From Lewinellaceae bacterium (GTDB lineage Bacteria > Bacteroidota > Bacteroidia > Chitinophagales > Saprospiraceae), in the NCBI GenBank assembly GCA_020636445.1, contig JACJXV010000003.1:1-64000 (forward strand): a stretch of DNA of 64,000 bases, read 5' to 3'. Positions 8,544 through 16,974 of the stretch are shown here, piece after piece. A model generated the notes under the pieces. It had not been told where the DNA came from and searched no databases. It saw nothing but the letters and a program-made list of their open reading frames with translations. Every line of letters starts with the position of its first letter. The stretch's first letter is position 1. Made by a program: the position numbers and the translations under genes.

Positions 8544-9593
8544 GGAGTTATAATTTGAGAAGTTTATGGTCAGTTCTGAACCAACAGCGGCCAGAGCCGA
8601 CCAAACTGCGAAAAAGAGATTTTGGGTAGCAACATAGTCTGTCGGTTTTAACCACCTGGCTTTAAGTTCTTTCCAAAGTCTTTCGATAATATTGAGATGA
8701 GGCGAATAAGGGGGTAGATAAAAAATGAATAGCCCTCTGTTTTGCCAAATTTGTAAACGTTCTTTGATTTTATGGGCAGTATGTATTCGAGATCATTATC
8801 GAGCACTACTACGGTTGGCTTTTGGCAAGTCAAGGAGAATTCGTCCAGTTTTTGCCAAACGAATTCGCTGTTGATAGTGCCTATGCAAGTATCGAAAAAC
8901 GCCGATTATCGCGTGAGCAATCCCCAAATATTCCGTGATTTGCCTTTTTGTAACCATCGATTTCTACCGTTTCATCTTCAAACCTGGCCAGCCGTAAGAA
9001 TGGCACGTAACGCATTCTGGTCCTCAGGCTCTCGTCGCCGTAGAAAAGATCAATTTGACCTGCTTCACTTTGTTTTCCCTGGCAACCCTAGCATTTCACG
9101 GCGTGGGGATTACATCTTTATCCGGCTTTCCTTTGGGCTACTTCAGTCGGATGCGTTTGAATCAGCACGGAAGTTTTTAAAAACCGTTTGAGCCTTCAGG
9201 CTGAATTTTTATCAATCAAATCGTCTCTAAAGCTTAATTGGTTTGGAAAGCCTTTGGCGATCTTCCCCACCCATTCGGCGTACCGCGGGGAGGGGTCGTC
9301 AGAACTTTGTCCAGTTTTTGCTTCCGTCCTTGACCAACTTGCCGGGCCACCGCCACCGCCTGGATCCGACACCAGCTTTCATAGCCTGTTTTGTAACCAA
9401 TCCAACCCTGTGTTGATCTGGACTTTGGCTCAGGAGGGAGGGTCTTCTGCTATGTCTTTGCTGAAACGGCCTTCCGATTTTAGCAAAACCATCCGGCATC
9501 TTTGACGAAAAGCGTGGCTTTTCCCTGTACGATAACCGTTTCTAGTTCCTCTCGCTGTTTAGTGCTCAATTTGACCCAGGATTTTCTGCCCAT
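8538..9593 (-). pseudogene. IS630-family transposase, frameshifted
   Basis: The intact gene would run from the ATG at 9593 (MGRKSWVKLSTKQREEL, a helix-turn-helix start) to the TAA at 8538, about 351 codons, which is normal for the family. Recognisable pieces occur in different frames: a helix-turn-helix start, a VEIDGYKKANHGIFG-like piece near 8.95 kb, TINSEFVWQKLDEF then VVVLDN (second catalytic Asp region) near 8.8-8.9 kb, and, after a frame change near 8.79 kb, LFIFYLPPYSPHLNIIERLW with the final catalytic Glu. At least three frame breaks are needed to join them. The last ~80 codons are undamaged. Confidence 0.85.
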
Positions 9594-9618
9594 GATTTTT
9601 TGAACAAAAATAATCACT

Positions 9619-9644
9619 AATTATTTTGTCCACATACTTATATT
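9619..9644 (-). repeat. Right terminal inverted repeat of IS630-like element
   Basis: Its complement reads AATATAAGTATGTGGACAAA and onward, the same as the left end. It lies 26 bp upstream of the transposase start codon. Confidence 0.88.
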
Positions 9645-9891
9645 ATTTTATTTGGAAAATAAGAGGTGTGATCGTAAAAAAAACACATAAGGAATTTTTT
9701 CCTGTGATGGGGAGTATACCTACATAAGGTTACGGCGGGTAAAAAAAACAGCAACAAACAACCACTGCCTACTGCTTACTGATTTCCAATTTCCAATTTC
9801 TCATTTCTCACCCCGATGAAGTCAGGGCAAGTTTCTCATTTTCAAGTAGGGTAAGCCTATTCTAACCTTTAATTCTTCAGTTGACAAACCA
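9645..9891. other. Intergenic stretch with short AT-rich repeats
   Basis: No gene is seen. It holds a weak imperfect hairpin around 9684-9706 and a run of short related units (ATTTCCAATTTCCAATTTC, then TTTCTCATTTCTCA) at about 9781-9842. Similar TTTCTAATTTCTAATT text occurs at about 37780-37797, again just outside a gene. Confidence 0.5.
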
Positions 9892-10899
9892 CTAGCTGGT
9901 CGGTTTCTCCGCTAATGGTTTTTCCCGCCAATAACCGGCCAGCGCTGATCCGGTCATATTCATCAGGGGCCCAAAAACGATAGGGGCGAGCCCCATCGTT
10001 GCCACTTTACCCATTTCGAGTGCCAATCCCGATGCCAGGCCACTGTTCTGCATACCTACTTCGATGGCAATAGTTCGGCAATCTGCCGGGGATAGTCGAA
10101 GTAAACGGGCAACCCCAAACCCCAGGAAATAACCCGCTACATTGTGCAGCAGGCAGGCGAGTATCAGTGGGGCGCCAATGGCCAGCAGGTTGTCGCGCCC
10201 ACTAGCGGTGATGATAGCGATAACCAGGGCAATACCAATCATGGATACCCGGGGCATCAGTTGATTAATCAGTGCCAGATGGCGCCGGAAAATACGGTTA
10301 ACCATTAGGCCGGCAGCGATAGGTAAAACGACAATCTTGACCATGCTGAGCATCATCGTAGCGAGATCAACTTCGACATAAGCGCCGCCCAATAAACGCA
10401 TAAGCAGGGGAGTCATCAGAGGAGCCAAAGCAGTGGCCACAGCCGTCAGGGTAACGGATAATGCTACATTCGCCCTTGCCAGAAAACTCATTACATTAGA
10501 TGCTAATCCGCTCGGGGAACAGCCCACTAAAATGATCCCGGCCGCTATTTCGGGCGGGAAACCAAAGCCAGCTGCCAGACTCCAACCCACCAGGGGCATA
10601 ATTGAAAACTGGCATAGCAATCCGGTGATGACCGGTCGTGGGGTTCGGATTACGCCCCGGAAATCCTGAATACTCATCGCTGTACCCATACCAAACATAA
10701 TCACCTGGAGCAACGGGATGATGAGCCGCTGCAGCGAAAATTGTCCGATATGACTAAATAAAGCTGGATAGAAAAGCGCGGCCAGTGCTGCCAGGAGCAC
10801 CCACAGCGAAAAAGAGATCAGGCGGAACTGCATGTGTTTGCCGGCCTGCCAGGCAGCCAGACCCAGCACCGTCAGCAGGAGTAAAGGCCACCACGCCAT
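9892..10899 (-). CDS. BASS-family (bile acid:sodium symporter-like) transporter
   Basis: 335 residues, very hydrophobic, with about 9-10 transmembrane helices. Family signatures are present: GCSPSGLASNVMSFLARAN in the first crossover region and EVGMQNSGLA in the second. BASS proteins are sodium-coupled carriers of organic anions, including pantothenate, pyruvate and bile acids depending on the member. It starts 3 bp after purE and is the last gene of the pncB-nrtR-purE unit. Its position suggests an anionic vitamin or nucleotide precursor such as nicotinate as a possible substrate, but the sequence does not show this. Confidence 0.9.
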   Translation of the reverse strand: MAWWPLLLLTVLGLAAWQAGKHMQFRLISFSLWVLLAALAALFYPALFSHIGQFSLQRLIIPLLQVIMFGMGTAMSIQDFRGVIRTPRPVITGLLCQFSIMPLVGWSLAAGFGFPPEIAAGIILVGCSPSGLASNVMSFLARANVALSVTLTAVATALAPLMTPLLMRLLGGAYVEVDLATMMLSMVKIVVLPIAAGLMVNRIFRRHLALINQLMPRVSMIGIALVIAIITASGRDNLLAIGAPLILACLLHNVAGYFLGFGVARLLRLSPADCRTIAIEVGMQNSGLASGLALEMGKVATMGLAPIVFGPLMNMTGSALAGYWREKPLAEKPTS

Positions 10900-10902
10900 C
10901 GC

Positions 10903-11409
10903 TTAATAATTTTCGTAACCTTCTTGTTCCAATCGGCGAAATTTAATAGCTACCTCTTCTGCCAGGCTGGCTTTGTAAGCTACCATACTATCCCGCACCT
11001 GATCATCTGAGGCGCCGATGATTTGTGCCGCAAGTATACCCGCATTCTTGGCGGCATTTACCGCTACGGTAGCCACCGGAACACCATTGGGCATCTGGAC
11101 GATGGATAATAAGGAGTCCCAACCATCAATCGAATTCGATGATTTTATCGGAACGCCGATGACGGGAAGGGGGGATAAAGAAGCAACCATCCCCGGTAAA
11201 TGCGCAGCGCCTCCTGCTCCGGCGATAATGACCCGGATACCTCGCTGGTGGGCGGATTGCGCAAAAGTAACCATCCGCTCCGGTGTACGGTGGGCCGAAA
11301 CGATGGTTACCTCAAATGGTAGCCCAAAGGTTTTCAGAATATCCGCCGCCTGGCGCATAATAGGCAGGTCCGAATCCGAACCCATGATAATACTGATAAT
11401 TGGTTGCAC
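10903..11409 (-). CDS. purE: N5-carboxyaminoimidazole ribonucleotide mutase PurE
   Basis: 168 residues. The class I PurE landmarks are present: MGSDSD near the N-terminus, SAHRTPERM with the catalytic His, AGAGGAAHLPGM, and a GVPI segment. It moves the carboxyl group of N5-CAIR to give CAIR in purine synthesis. No purK is next to it, so the partner must be elsewhere. It lies between nrtR (37 bp) and the BASS transporter gene (3 bp). Confidence 0.96.
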   Translation of the reverse strand: MQPIISIIMGSDSDLPIMRQAADILKTFGLPFEVTIVSAHRTPERMVTFAQSAHQRGIRVIIAGAGGAAHLPGMVASLSPLPVIGVPIKSSNSIDGWDSLLSIVQMPNGVPVATVAVNAAKNAGILAAQIIGASDDQVRDSMVAYKASLAEEVAIKFRRLEQEGYENY

Positions 11410-11446
11410 AGTGCCGTATTTTGAGGTAGTAAGAGTAACCGATTGT

Positions 11447-12166
11447 TTAGATTTCGAAATCTATACCGCGTTTGACCAGATCTTTATACTTAAGCCGCTG
11501 AAGTTCTTCATACCGCTCTTTGTTGAACCGATACAATTTAGCAGGGCGGTGAGCTACGTTTTCTTGTATCCCCGCTTCTTCCAGGACATCCATTTTCAAG
11601 ATCCGCGTTCGAAAATTACGCTTATTCAGGGATTCGTCGACACCCAGGATTGTTTCATAAAGTTGCTGTAACTGGGTGAGCGTAAATTTTTCCGGGAGTA
11701 ACTCAAATCCAATCGGTTGGTACCGAACTTTTCCCCGCAACCGGGTCAGGGCTGTTTCCAGAATTGTGTCGTGATCAAAGGCTAGTTGGGGAAGGTCCTG
11801 TACAGAAAACCAACGAACGTTACGCGCATCTGAAGCCGCCTTGACCGGATGTTCTGCCAAGTTAACAAGAGCGTAGTAGGCAACACTGATAACCCTGCCC
11901 CGCGGATCACGTCCTGGTTCGCCAAAAGTGAACAGCTGTTCTATGAAAACATCGCGCATATTGGTTTCTTCCTCGAGTTCCCGCAGGGCTGCTGCTTCGA
12001 GGTCCTCTTCCAGGTTTACGAAGCCCCCCGGCAATGCCCAATGTTCAGCAAATGGCTCATGACGGCGTTGGATGAGCAACACCTTGAGCTCACTGCTTTC
12101 TTCCAACCCGAAGATTACACAGTCGACCGTTACTGACGGTCGGGGGTACTCATACGTATAGGGCAT
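11447..12166 (-). CDS. nrtR: NrtR-like NUDIX/winged-helix transcriptional regulator
   Basis: 239 residues. An N-terminal NUDIX domain (residues ~8-145) is followed by a C-terminal winged-helix region (~155-239, with NKRNFRTRILKMDVLEEAG and RPAKLYRFN). This is the layout of NrtR, which represses NAD-salvage genes and responds to ADP-ribose-type ligands. The NUDIX box at 48-70 keeps the RE..EE core, but the conserved Gly after EE-x is Asn (EEETNM), which may lower or abolish hydrolysis. It starts 3 bp after pncB, the typical NrtR target, and an operator candidate lies upstream of pncB. Confidence 0.88.
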   Translation of the reverse strand: MPYTYEYPRPSVTVDCVIFGLEESSELKVLLIQRRHEPFAEHWALPGGFVNLEEDLEAAALRELEEETNMRDVFIEQLFTFGEPGRDPRGRVISVAYYALVNLAEHPVKAASDARNVRWFSVQDLPQLAFDHDTILETALTRLRGKVRYQPIGFELLPEKFTLTQLQQLYETILGVDESLNKRNFRTRILKMDVLEEAGIQENVAHRPAKLYRFNKERYEELQRLKYKDLVKRGIDFEI

Positions 12167-12169
12167 AGT

Positions 12170-13669
12170 TTAGTTGGTTTTGACTTCTCCGCTTAAAGAT
12201 AAGGGCTTCCGGCTATTTTCCGCGTGTAAGGTTTGCGCCAATTCAATACGGCGCTTAGCCAGGGCAGGAGCCATGCCTATGGCGTAAGGTTGGTCAGCAA
12301 CTTGCATGAATGCAGACCACTGCTGTCGTACACTTTCCTGGATACTACTTAAGCCAGGTGGATCATAAACGAGTTCTCCCTGCCGGAAAATGGGGAGTAA
12401 CAAATCCTCGCCCTGGTCGCTGGTGAGGAAAATGGTCTCTCCTCCGTTGAAGGTGCATAGGGTAGGGAGGATGGGAGTATCAGCTTGAATGTCATAGAGA
12501 GTATCCCCCACTGGACCCCCCTGGTTATCTGTCCACCGGCGTACCTGCAGGATCCCAGGAACAGACATTTTCAAGGGTACTTCCGATAGTTTCATGCGCG
12601 GCAACCAGGATCCATCTGCTTGCTGGATGGCTGCCAATTTATACACACCTCCGAGAGCAGCCTGACCTCCACCAGTCACCAGTTGAGTACCCACTCCCCA
12701 GGCGTCAATAGCAGCACCAGCTTGGCGAAGGCGGCTTATTTGCTGCTCATCAAGCTGGTCAGAGGCAATGATTTGTACTTGAGGAAAACCTGCAGTATCC
12801 AAAAGCTGTCGCGCCTGTCGACTAAGTTCAGTCAAATCGCCGGAATCCAGCCGGATGCCTCTTAATTCGCGCCCTTGCCGCCGCATTTCCTGAGCTACCG
12901 TAATGGCATGCGTTACGCCGGTAAGGGTATCATAGGTGTCCACCAGCATTACGCTGCTGTTGGGCATAGTCTCTGCATAGGCTCGGAATGCGTCGAGTTC
13001 GTTGGGAAAACACATAATCCAACTGTGCGCATGGGTACCAACGACGGGAATCCGGTAGTGCTTACCAGCCAATAAATTACTGGTGCCAGCAACGCCCCCG
13101 ATAAATGCCGCCCGGGAAGCCGTTAGCCCACCATCGATACCCTGGGCACGGCGCAAGCCAAATTCGTATACAGGATCACCCGCTGCAGCTGCCGCAATAG
13201 TTGCAGCCTTAGTGGCTATCAGGGAGGAGAAATTGATCAGGTTGAGCAGGGCTGATTCAATCAGTTGTGCCTGCAGTAAGGGGCCTTTAACCCGAACCAG
13301 CGGTTCGTGCGGAAAAACGATTGTGCCTTCTGCAACCGCATCAATGTCACAGGTGAACTTTAGCCGCTGCAGGTAATTGAGAAAAGCAATCTCAAACAAG
13401 GGAGTACCCCCTGGGTTTTGTAAACTCCCCAGGTACTGGATATCATCGACAGTAAACCGCAGCTGCTGCAGATAGTCTATGACTAACTCGAGGCCCGCCG
13501 CAACCACAAACCTACTGCCGGTGGGATTGCGCCGATAGGTCAGGTTAAAAACTGCAGGCTGCTGATCCATTTGTTTTTTCCAAAATCCATAAGCCATGGT
13601 CAGGTGGTAAAGATCAGCCAGTAACCCCAGGGTAAGTGGACCCTCTCGTCTTAAATGGGTATGTTGCAT
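12170..13669 (-). CDS. pncB: Nicotinate phosphoribosyltransferase
   Basis: 499 residues. The N-terminal LLADLYHLTMAYGFWK, the RRAQGIDGG segment, RLDSGDL and the GVGTQLVTGGGQAALGGVYKL phosphate-binding region mark the long PncB2-type enzymes. It makes nicotinate mononucleotide from nicotinate and PRPP in the Preiss-Handler route to NAD. It is the first gene of the minus-strand operon pncB-nrtR-purE-BASS. The ATG at 13669 lies only 4 bp from a palindrome that overlaps a -7-like box, so control probably acts at this promoter. Confidence 0.95.
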   Translation of the reverse strand: MQHTHLRREGPLTLGLLADLYHLTMAYGFWKKQMDQQPAVFNLTYRRNPTGSRFVVAAGLELVIDYLQQLRFTVDDIQYLGSLQNPGGTPLFEIAFLNYLQRLKFTCDIDAVAEGTIVFPHEPLVRVKGPLLQAQLIESALLNLINFSSLIATKAATIAAAAAGDPVYEFGLRRAQGIDGGLTASRAAFIGGVAGTSNLLAGKHYRIPVVGTHAHSWIMCFPNELDAFRAYAETMPNSSVMLVDTYDTLTGVTHAITVAQEMRRQGRELRGIRLDSGDLTELSRQARQLLDTAGFPQVQIIASDQLDEQQISRLRQAGAAIDAWGVGTQLVTGGGQAALGGVYKLAAIQQADGSWLPRMKLSEVPLKMSVPGILQVRRWTDNQGGPVGDTLYDIQADTPILPTLCTFNGGETIFLTSDQGEDLLLPIFRQGELVYDPPGLSSIQESVRQQWSAFMQVADQPYAIGMAPALAKRRIELAQTLHAENSRKPLSLSGEVKTN

Positions 13670-13673
13670 GTGA

Positions 13674-13696
13674 CTTAGTTTAAAAACAAAACTAAG
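13674..13696 (-). promoter_or_regulatory. Candidate NrtR operator overlapping the pncB promoter
   Basis: CTTAGTTT (13674-13681) and AAACTAAG (13689-13696) form a perfect 8-bp inverted repeat with a 7-bp spacer, an operator-like dyad of 23 bp. On the minus strand TAGTTTTG (13694-13687) inside it fits the Bacteroidota TAnnTTTG -7 box, although no good -33 element is seen at normal spacing. The dyad ends 4 bp before the pncB start codon. A repressor bound here would block transcription. Assignment to NrtR rests on the second gene of the operon. Confidence 0.65.
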
Positions 13697-13803
13697 GTAT
13701 GCCTTTTTTATCTTTCTGCCAACCTTTCCCTCGAAAAATACCTCCTTGGTAAAGAAAATAACTCATGAGAAACCAAATCCTGAGCTTTGTGCGTTTTGCA
13801 GCT

Positions 13804-14391
13804 ATGAAGAAATATGTATGGCTCGCTGGTATTTTACTGACTGCCGCGGTAAATGCCGGGGCGCAATCGGATTCGGGAGAAACGCCACCTCCTGATTGGC
13901 GGCAACCTCAACGATCCTGGGAGTGGTTTACGGCCGTTGACGGGAAGTTTAGCGTGCTCACCCCGGGCGCCATGCAGGAAAAAGTAGACACTATCAGTAC
14001 GCCCGTTGGGCCGCTGGATTACCATGTCTACTACTTCCAGGAATCCCGGGAAGGAGGCGAGAATATTTTGTACATGGTAAGTTATTGTGATTATCCTCCG
14101 GGTGCCATGCATGAAGATTCGACGGCTTTACTGGAGGAGTTTTACGCAGCAACCATGGACGCCGCTGCTTTTAGTATTAACGGAGAGGTGGTGTATTCCG
14201 GGGACACGCATGCCGCTTCGGGATTATCGGGTAAAATTTGGCGAATTCATTATAAGAACGGCAAAGGGGTCATCAAAACGCGAGCTTTCATGGTAGGGTC
14301 CCGCTATTACGCCGTACAAATTGTTACCTACCGGGAGTTAAGTCTGAATCCGGCCAGTGATCGATTTTTGGATTCTTTTCGGGTCTTATGA
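13804..14391 (+). CDS. Exported protein of unknown function
   Basis: 195 residues from the ATG at 13804, chosen because MKKYVWLAGILLTAAVNAGAQ is a clean signal peptide; the in-frame ATG at 13765 would place 13 extra residues before it. The mature part begins with a proline-rich linker and continues as a single domain with alternating beta-like stretches (FSVLTPGAMQEKVDT, then YHVYYFQES, and a terminal DRFLDSFRVL). The pattern resembles small periplasmic proteins of Bacteroidota that end in F-x-x-S-F-x-x-L. No enzyme motif is visible. It is divergent from pncB and lies upstream of coaD. Confidence 0.75.
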   Translation: MKKYVWLAGILLTAAVNAGAQSDSGETPPPDWRQPQRSWEWFTAVDGKFSVLTPGAMQEKVDTISTPVGPLDYHVYYFQESREGGENILYMVSYCDYPPGAMHEDSTALLEEFYAATMDAAAFSINGEVVYSGDTHAASGLSGKIWRIHYKNGKGVIKTRAFMVGSRYYAVQIVTYRELSLNPASDRFLDSFRVL

Positions 14392-14420
14392 CTTTCCGAG
14401 GACGGTTCCCGGCCGTTTGA

Positions 14421-14451
14421 TTGGTAGGCTGCCCCAGGGTTATTATCTTTG
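14421..14451 (+). promoter_or_regulatory. Candidate promoter for coaD
   Basis: TTG at 14421-14423, a 20-bp gap, then TATCTTTG at 14444-14451, which fits the TAnnTTTG -7 box. Transcription would begin about 15 bp before the ATG at 14472. Confidence 0.5.
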
Positions 14452-14471
14452 CCGGGGTAAACACCCTGCAA

Positions 14472-14960
14472 ATGCCAAATATCATCGTTTTTCCCGGGTC
14501 TTTTGATCCTATCACTGTTGGTCATGTAGACTTGGTCAAACGTGCCATCCCCCTGTTTGACAAGATTATTGTTGCCGTCGGGCTGAATACCCAGAAGAAG
14601 GCACTTTTTTCGCTGGAACAACGGATGGAGTGGTTAAGACAGGTTTTTGCAGAAGACCCCCGTGTTGAGGTCGATTATTTTGAACATCTCACCGCTGATT
14701 ACTGTCGCCGAATTGGCGCTAATTATTTACTGCGTGGCTTGCGAAATGCATCCGATTTTGATTACGAGAAAACAATTTCCCAACTCAATCATATTATAGG
14801 GGACGGACTGGAGACTATTTTTTTGATCAGTCAACCAAGTTACTCCCATATCAGTTCTACGATTGTACGCGAAATTATTAAGGGGGGAGGCGATGCCAGT
14901 CCATTTATTCCTTCCTCTATTCATATTGCGCCAACCCCGGGAAACAGACCATCTCACTAA
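14472..14960 (+). CDS. coaD: Phosphopantetheine adenylyltransferase
   Basis: 162 residues, normal CoaD length, from the ATG at 14472; a longer frame from 14421 adds residues not seen in the family. FPGSFDPITVGHVDL carries the nucleotidyl-transferase T/H-x-G-H motif, LRGLRNASDFDYE the substrate loop, and SSTIVREI the second nucleotide-binding motif. It catalyses the fourth step of coenzyme A synthesis. The stop is 22 bp before the pruA start, so the two are probably co-transcribed. Confidence 0.96.
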   Translation: MPNIIVFPGSFDPITVGHVDLVKRAIPLFDKIIVAVGLNTQKKALFSLEQRMEWLRQVFAEDPRVEVDYFEHLTADYCRRIGANYLLRGLRNASDFDYEKTISQLNHIIGDGLETIFLISQPSYSHISSTIVREIIKGGGDASPFIPSSIHIAPTPGNRPSH

Positions 14961-14982
14961 CCATATAAAACACCACTGTCCA

Positions 14983-16614
14983 ATGGCAGATGCTTACTTT
15001 CAAATTCCAGCAATAACCAATGAACCGGTTTTGCAATACGCGTCGGGATCCCCGGAGCGAAAGGCCCTTCAGGCTGCCCTGGCCGACTTCAAAGCGCAGG
15101 AAATAGAAATTCCCATGACTATTGGGGGTCAAAAAATATTGGCAGGCGAAAAAATAGCCATTCATCCTCCGCATGAGCGTTCGCACACCCTGGGCTATTA
15201 CTATAAGGGAGGTGCCAAACATATCCAACAAGCTATTGATGCTGCTCTGGCAGCCAAGCCCGCCTGGGAAGCAATGCCCTGGCAGGAACGAGCAGCTATT
15301 TTCCTTAAAGCAGCTGACCTGATCAGCGGCCCTTACCGTGCCCGCTTGAATGCCGCAACAATGTTATGCCAGTCGAAGAATGCCTTTCAGGCAGAGATTG
15401 ATGCGGTGGCTGAATTGGTGGACTTTTTCCGGTTCAACGTGCAGTTTATGACGGAAATCTACCAGCAACAACCGATCTCGGCGCCACTTACCTGGAACCG
15501 CATGGAGTATCGTCCGTTGGAAGGCTTCATTTTCGCCATTACGCCGTTTAATTTTACCTCTATTGCGGGGAATCTACCAACAGCTCCAGCCCTGATGGGG
15601 AATGTCGCTATCTGGAAACCCGCTGAGACACAGATTTACTCAGCTGCTGTCATTATGGAGGTGCTGGAAGAAGCTGGCTTGCCAGCAGGTGTGGTCAATT
15701 TACTGATGGTAGATGGACCGGCAGCAGGGGATATCATTTTCTCCCATCCAGATTTTGCGGGCCTACATTTTACCGGGAGCACCAAAGTCTTCCAGCACCT
15801 GTGGTCGACCATTGGCAAAAACATTACCCGCTACAAGACTTATCCACGGATTGTTGGGGAAACCGGAGGTAAGGATTTTGTTCTGGCTCACCCGTCCGCG
15901 GATGTACAGGCGCTGGCTGTTGCCCTGGCCCGTGGGGCATTTGAATACCAGGGGCAAAAGTGCTCGGCGGCTTCCCGGGCGTATATCCCGGAAAATATTT
16001 GGCCAGAGTTGCGCGAGCGCCTGATAGAAATCGTAAGCTCCTTTAAAATGGGCTCTCCTGAAGATTTTGGCAACTTTATCAATGCCGTTATCGATGAACG
16101 GGCTTTCGATAAAATTACCAACTATATCGCCTATGCCCGCGATGAAGCCGATGCGGAAATTATCCAGGGAGGAACTTATGATAAAACGGAAGGGTATTTC
16201 ATAGCTCCAACCGTGGTAGTGACTACGAATCCGCATTTCAAGTTGCTGGAAGAGGAGATTTTCGGTCCGGTACTAACGATTTATGTATACCCGGAAAATG
16301 GATTTACGGATGCCATCCAGTTGGTGGATACGACTTCTCCTTATGCCTTGACGGGGGCTATTTTCTCCCAGGATCGCGAGGCTATTGCATTAGCTACTAC
16401 CGCTCTTCGGCATGCCGCCGGTAATTTCTATATCAATGACAAGCCGACGGGCGCTGTAGTAGGCCAACAGCCCTTTGGAGGGGCTCGGGCTTCCGGTACC
16501 AACGACAAAGCGGGTTCGGTGTGGAATCTGCTCCGGTGGGTATCACCGCGAGCGATTAAGGAAAACTTCCAACCACCCTACGATTATCGCTATCCTTTCC
16601 TGGATAGTGAGTAA
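14983..16614 (+). CDS. pruA: L-glutamate gamma-semialdehyde (1-pyrroline-5-carboxylate) dehydrogenase
   Basis: 543 residues from the ATG at 14983; the longer frame from 14863 overlaps coaD and is not supported. This is an aldehyde dehydrogenase of the stand-alone P5C-dehydrogenase type. The general-base Glu293 lies in VGETGGKDF and the nucleophile Cys327 in YQGQKCSAASR. It oxidises glutamate semialdehyde to glutamate in proline breakdown. No proline dehydrogenase gene is nearby. A strong hairpin follows 26 bp after the stop. Confidence 0.95.
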   Translation: MADAYFQIPAITNEPVLQYASGSPERKALQAALADFKAQEIEIPMTIGGQKILAGEKIAIHPPHERSHTLGYYYKGGAKHIQQAIDAALAAKPAWEAMPWQERAAIFLKAADLISGPYRARLNAATMLCQSKNAFQAEIDAVAELVDFFRFNVQFMTEIYQQQPISAPLTWNRMEYRPLEGFIFAITPFNFTSIAGNLPTAPALMGNVAIWKPAETQIYSAAVIMEVLEEAGLPAGVVNLLMVDGPAAGDIIFSHPDFAGLHFTGSTKVFQHLWSTIGKNITRYKTYPRIVGETGGKDFVLAHPSADVQALAVALARGAFEYQGQKCSAASRAYIPENIWPELRERLIEIVSSFKMGSPEDFGNFINAVIDERAFDKITNYIAYARDEADAEIIQGGTYDKTEGYFIAPTVVVTTNPHFKLLEEEIFGPVLTIYVYPENGFTDAIQLVDTTSPYALTGAIFSQDREAIALATTALRHAAGNFYINDKPTGAVVGQQPFGGARASGTNDKAGSVWNLLRWVSPRAIKENFQPPYDYRYPFLDSE

Positions 16615-16640
16615 ACATCCCTTTGGGATATTATCTGCCC

Positions 16641-16675
16641 GCTGAGAGAACCCCGGGAGTTGGGGTTCTCTCAGC
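16641..16675 (+). terminator. Terminator-like hairpin after pruA
   Basis: GCTGAGAGAACCCC (16641-16654) pairs perfectly with 16662-16675 around a 7-nt loop. The 14-bp stem is strong, but the T tract after it is interrupted (GTTTGGTTTC). Confidence 0.75.
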
Positions 16676-16686
16676 GTTTGGTTTCT

Positions 16687-16796
16687 GGTTATCGGGAGTC
16701 TTTGGACTCCCGATCAGGCCTGGAAACTAGTGATCTTCAGATCGCTCTTCCAGTTACCTTGAGCCTTATTTTTTCCAACCAACCCTGCCTGCCAGC
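16687..16796 (+). repeat. Double-hairpin repeat, copy A
   Basis: A 110-bp unit. It opens with ATCGGGAGTC (16691-16700), loop TTTG and the complement 16705-16714. A second small palindrome, GATCTTCAGATC, follows at 16732-16743, and then a unique tail with CCAACCAACCCTGCCTGCC. It matches copy B at 16997-17106 with five mismatches by eye. No coding frame runs through it. Confidence 0.85.
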
Positions 16797-16974
16797 ACCG
16801 TTGAAGCAACGTGTCTGCCTGACCGAATAAACATTGAGCGGTAATCAGTAGTGAAATAGAGAAGGTTATGCGGAACATATTTCGCTAATTTGATAAACGA
16901 TGGCCAAAGCCGCAGGGCCTTCTTTGTGAATTGGCTCACGCCATAACTGAATTCGTCAAACTTAGGATTCTTCC

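Larger units (their letters stand above)
8517..9644 (-). mobile_element. IS630-family insertion sequence, decayed coding region
   Basis: The element is about 1.13 kb with terminal inverted repeats. The left end, AATATAAGTATGTGGACAAA beginning at 8517, is repeated in inverted form ending at 9644; 22 bp match exactly before a one-base indel. The ends are flanked by TA-rich sequence, in line with the TA target preference of IS630/Tc1-mariner elements. The interior holds a transposase reading frame on the minus strand broken by several frameshifts. With intact ends and a broken transposase, it could move only if a functional copy elsewhere supplied the enzyme. Confidence 0.88.

Noticed and set aside
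8772..9505. Plus-strand open frames inside the IS element
   Set aside because: They are antisense to the decayed transposase and show no similarity to IS-encoded proteins.
14863..14982. Extended start for pruA
   Set aside because: It overlaps the 3' end of coaD and adds 40 residues not found in P5C dehydrogenases.
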